The notes under the pieces: generated by a model
What the model was told of the DNA's origin: nothing
Database searches by the model: none
What the model saw: the letters and a program-made list of their open reading frames with translations, nothing else
Position numbers and translations under genes: made by a program
Part shown: positions 60,001-64,000 of the stretch, piece after piece
How the letters are laid out: each line of letters starts with the position of its first letter
Position numbering within the stretch: the stretch's first letter is position 1
DNA from: Onchocerca lupi
Taxonomy: Eukaryota; Nematoda; Chromadorea; Rhabditida; Onchocercidae
DNA length: 64,000 nucleotides
Direction: 5' to 3'
Assembly (NCBI GenBank): GCA_028564675.1
Contig: JAOVVO010000250.1
Coordinates: forward strand, 38,882 to 102,881

Positions 60001-62439
60001 GTCCTCCTTTACCTTTAATGAAAGTAGGGATTATGTTTTGATTTGAAATACATTTGGAATTTGAAATTTTCTAAATATATTTTGAAAATGATTAAATAAA
60101 ATGAGCTGAAGCAATCAAAACCAAAAACTCGCGCAGCTGAGCCTAATTATACCTGCCAAGAATTTTGTTTCATATTGAGAGAACATATGAAAATAAACAA
60201 AAAGGAAGAAATTAAAAAAAAAAAAAAAAAAAACATACGAAATCGAGTGCCTGTTCCAAAATGGTAGCTAATTTGTCACGCAAGCTGAGCTGTTTCAACT
60301 GATTCAAATCGGCACAAAACATATGAAGCAAATTGGCAGAAGTTTTCAGAGTACAAATACGATTCATCACCTCGGCCATTAATTTCGTGTCGGCACGTTC
60401 GATGATTAACAATGCCAAGGCATGCAACGCCAATGAGTAGGACTGCAGCGGCACCTCATCCGAATTCAATGCTAATAAATTAAGTAACAATGTTTCACCT
60501 ACAGCATGATCGGGTGAAAGAAGTGCTGCCACCTGCAAATCTTTATTTCAGTATTAATAATTATATGATTTGTACAATGTATAATTATATGATTTATATA
60601 ATAAAAAACATTACCCAACATTGCTTCACATTAAAAAAAAAAGAAAATGTGAGATATTTCAATAAAATTTCTTAGCCAACTATAGTAAATTTCGATTACA
60701 GCGAAATGAATTAAAAAACAAAAAGTCTAAACCACGTTCAACAGTGTTCAATTCCTAGCCGTTACGTTAATAAAAACAATTAAAATGATAATCTACAAAA
60801 TTTGCAGCTAACCTGTACACTTCTTGGTGAAAAATTGGATTGTTTGATGAGTTGGGTAAGTGAGCTGAGAGCTGGACGTGCCAGTATGGTAAGATAATCT
60901 TTGGACATGAATGGCATATATTCCAGGACAATAGTAAAACGTTCGGAAATAATTGCTCGTGCCAGAGCAAGCAGGATGTGAGCCTGGAGTTATACACTTT
61001 AAAATAGACGAAAAATCATCAAGAAATCCAGAGGTATAAACTCAATAATGCAGAACTATGTTAAAGTGAGATAGAAAAGGAAAAAAATTGAGGGAGATCG
61101 AGGAAAAAGGAAAAAAAAATTAAAAGTAAAATGTCTGGGCCAAAGGAAATTGTTATCTGAAAACATCAACTCTTTCTATTCATTAAATCTTTGATTTCTA
61201 CGGTGTTTTAATAAAATATCGAGATCTGCACTATAAATGGATTGATTGATTAAACAGGAAAAAGTGAGTTTCAGTTCCAAATCACTGACTTTGTTCGCAG
61301 AATTTTAAATACCGAATCTCTGGGATTTTTTTTTTTGGATGGTGTGATCTGTTATTTAAATTTAACAAAAGCAATAAAAACTAACATTATAATTATGAAA
61401 TTGATAATATCTGACATTTTCACTTTATTAATCGGTCTTGCCGAATAGGTTTATTGAAGTGTTACTTTTATAAAGCAATGGACTAATGGCGAGTTAACAA
61501 GTGCCATCAGTGACAACATGTGATACTTCTCTGCTTTAAGAATAATACATATCCTAGTTTTATGTTTATTGCTCCCTGATATCCACCCATCAATCTTATG
61601 GATCTTTTGTCTCCAGGTGGATTAAGTATAAAATGAAGTATAATATAATAAAGCAAATATTTTGAATTCCTAAGGCCAATTTCAATTAAATCGAACAAAA
61701 TATAATCTTGATTAAGTACCAAGAAAAAAAAAACCAGTAGTGGGCTGTCCATAATGAAAGCAAAAAAATAAAAACACAAAAATGCCTCAACAGTGCAAAA
61801 ATAGCACAACTTTTTGAAAAAATAATACAATATTTCACTAGATTTTTATTGCAATTAACGTCCAAGTTCATATCAGGTGTTTCTAAAATCTGAAATGAAT
61901 TTGAGTACTAATTTATTCTTTGTTCTTTGAACTTAAATATTTAAACAAATAATAAACTAATTACCTCGATAAGGGGTGGAGGATTAATAGTTGAAAGAAC
62001 AGCACAATATGCAGGCAAACAATGAGCTTGACCGGAAGGCGGAAGAAGTAAGAGTCGAGTACAAATCCAGTGTATTAACGCATCAGTACCACTTAGTCGA
62101 AGCAAGGTGTTGATGGTTTTTGAAACAGTCTGAAAATTAAACAAATTGTTACGATATCAAGAGTTGTATTATGTTTCATGCAAGATAAGGGAATAATGCC
62201 AGGTAAATTCAACTACAATGAATTAAAAAAAAAAAGAGTATTAAATCGAATTAAATAAATTTAAATTAAATAAATTTAAATCGTTAGATTTAATTCATTT
62301 ATTGTAAAAATGTAAAATTTTGCTTCAGTAAGATGAATTTTCTAATGATAATTGAAATGACAACCGATTGCCTGCTTCCATATAAAATCATTTATAAGGA
62401 TATGCAAATATTAGACAAAAATATGACTATGTTTGCTTG

Positions 62440-62471
<32 letters not shown>

Positions 62472-62732
62472 TAAAATGAATAAATAAATACTTGTAACAG
62501 CTTGACTTAGAAATTGAAGAAAAAAATAATGCACTTATAACTGAAATGAAATAAAATGTCGCATTTCAACTATTCAGAATTACTAAAATAGTTTAACTTC
62601 ATCAGCCTTAACTGAAGTTTCAGAAAAGGAAATAACCTGAACAGCAAGATATGAATGGGCAGCATGCAATGGAGAGACCAAATTAACAATTCGCATCCAT
62701 ACTCTCAACCACACCACCGCGTCACCAGTTGA
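57058..62732 (-). CDS. RALGAPA: Ral GTPase-activating protein alpha subunit, C-terminal part
   Basis: Catalytic subunit of the RalGAP complex, which switches off RalA/B and resembles the TSC2/tuberin side of the TSC complex. Nine exons seen: 62732-62637, 62129-61965, 60983-60813, 60532-60239, 60012-59741, 59396-59201, 59099-58785, 58034-57842, 57473-57058 (705 aa to the stop). The gene continues past the right edge; whole proteins of this family are near 2000 aa. The last three exons form the Rap-GAP domain: HKVAIIYVAKGQEDKVSIL, FGSAAFNEFVLRLGWQV, GVTAPYYASADTEIIFHVST, then KHLGNDEVHVVWSEN, which contains the catalytic asparagine (HxGND). FGPLFDGAHI and VNASRAYR follow. Upstream exons are helical and less conserved. 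The end of exon 59741 was chosen because AG|GTTCTT keeps phase. Confidence 0.93.
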
Positions 62733-64000
62733 CTGGAAAATTTATACAATTAATTTTGCTTCATAGCCAGAAAATTGACATAAAATGACTAAATTAAATG
62801 AACTTTTTTACAAAATTCATTGGATTTTTTTTGGAATCTTTGCAAAACACCATTTAATATTAACTTATTATCTGCACAGCTACCAATGACAAAAGAGTGC
62901 CTGTTGATACTTTGGAACAAAATTTTTACCAAATTTGCACAACTAAATAGTGCAAAGTCAGCACACGAAAATAGTCAATTCGTGAAAAATGAGCACAAAT
63001 ACCTGCGAAATAAAATTCAACTCATAATTCGATTTCCTCTCTATTTAAATACTCAGCTATTTTTAACTTAATTATGGTAAAAAGCAGAAAAATAATAAGA
63101 TTAAGGAAACATAATTGTTAGAATATTTGGAAGACAATTTAATTCAAAAATAAAAATCGCTACCAATTCGAATTTAACAAGAAAAAACGCAGCTGATACA
63201 GTTAAAAAACTCAATATATATATAATGTAATACACATGAATAATCCAATTCATCTGCATTATTTACTTATTTCAATTTATATATTTCAACTGCAAAAATA
63301 TATGAAAATTCAAAGGAAAAATCAAAGAACTTCTAATTCCGGATTATCTATCGCAGCATCATAGCAGTCTCAAATCAATTCCTTTTTATGCTTCAAACTT
63401 TAAAATTTAATAATGGAGATACATATTTGATATGCGTTCAGACAAGTGGACTATTCTGATTTATAACGTCAATAGCATTTTGGCAATATTATCAATTGAT
63501 CTCAATTGAATGTGTCAGAACTTACGAAAATAAATGACTTTCAGCAGATTTTTTTAGATGCATTTTTTTTTACCGAATTAGTAAAAATGATGTGCCACGA
63601 ATAAGGCGCATCATCATTTCATCGTTCTAGCTATCAAAATATTTAACTTCTCAAGTAATATCTACTTGTTACCTTCATTATGATCCTGCTTCTTGTTAAT
63701 TTGACTGCTTTTTTTAAATAAGTGCTTAAGATAAAATTAGTACTCGAAAATATCCAAAACGAAATCGAATACCTTTCAAACTCACCATTACTTTTATGAT
63801 AATTAAAAAAGTACAAGATAACGATATGCATCGACCGGAGTTGTTTTAATTCCGATTTGTTTCAACTATATCAGTTCAACTTACTAATCTCCGTCGAAAT
63901 CAAAAATCATGCTTAAAAGTGTTGTTCTGATTATAATGTAGATTGTTATCAGAAAGAAATAAACTATATATATATATATATAGTTTATTATTGATATATA
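62733..64000. other. Upstream intron of RalGAP-alpha, no exon recognised
   Basis: Presumed intron of RalGAP-alpha, since the exon at 62732 starts in phase 0 after a TTTTCCAG and lacks a credible start. AT-rich, no further exon seen up to the window end. It contains a perfect inverted repeat at 63958-63989. The preceding intron carries a run of about 29 T at 62440-62468. Confidence 0.5.
63958..63989. repeat. 32-bp perfect inverted repeat around (TA)n
   Basis: AATAAAC, a (TA)n core and GTTTATT form a fully self-complementary 32-mer near the window end. Probably simple-sequence DNA that can form a cruciform. Confidence 0.7.

Overview
The window is nuclear DNA of a nematode, most likely a filarial worm (Onchocercidae). 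It is very AT-rich. Genes are split into many small exons with nematode-type TTTCAG 3' splice sites, and coding is confined to well-conserved animal proteins. The filarial assignment rests mainly on a decayed block of Wolbachia DNA inside one intron (about 34.26-36.54 kb). The sequence alone does not tell Brugia, Wuchereria, Onchocerca, Loa, Dirofilaria and relatives apart.

Layout. 0.70-2.73 kb (minus): TRAP-alpha, an ER translocon subunit. 2.7-12 kb: a long intergenic stretch with a few coding-like relics and a possible promoter/5' exon island. 11.98-21.04 kb (plus): a 24-exon nuclear C2H2 protein resembling ZNF608/609 and Drosophila Brakeless/Scribbler. 21-26.2 kb: intergenic, with low-complexity repeats. 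26.19-39.73 kb (plus): a complete 30-exon myosin VI gene whose intron 21 carries the Wolbachia-derived block. 39.7-40.5 kb: a short gap between converging genes. 40.48-62.73 kb (minus): four genes, which in transcription order are RalGAP-alpha (5' end beyond the right edge), a LENG1-like protein, tubulin cofactor D (TBCD) and beta-catenin-like protein 1 (CTNNBL1). 62.7-64 kb: no exon recognised.

All exon models were assembled by hand from splice sites, reading phase and family resemblance. Six give a complete in-frame CDS: TRAP-alpha 283 aa, ZNF609-like 1097 aa, myosin VI 1247 aa, CTNNBL1 539 aa, TBCD 1161 aa, LENG1-like 265 aa. RalGAP-alpha gives a 705-aa C-terminal part. The genes are general housekeeping and regulatory functions (secretion, transcription, vesicle motor, splicing, tubulin folding, Ral GTPase control) and form no pathway. 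TBCD and CTNNBL1 are 649 bp apart on one strand and both have a 3' splice site within 4 nt of the ATG, which suggests spliced-leader trans-splicing and possibly an operon.

The most notable item is the Wolbachia-to-nucleus transfer inside myosin VI. It holds the start of dnaK, an unidentified minus-strand ORF, a decayed penicillin-binding protein 2 gene and a damaged tRNA-Met with the bacterial-style encoded CCA end.
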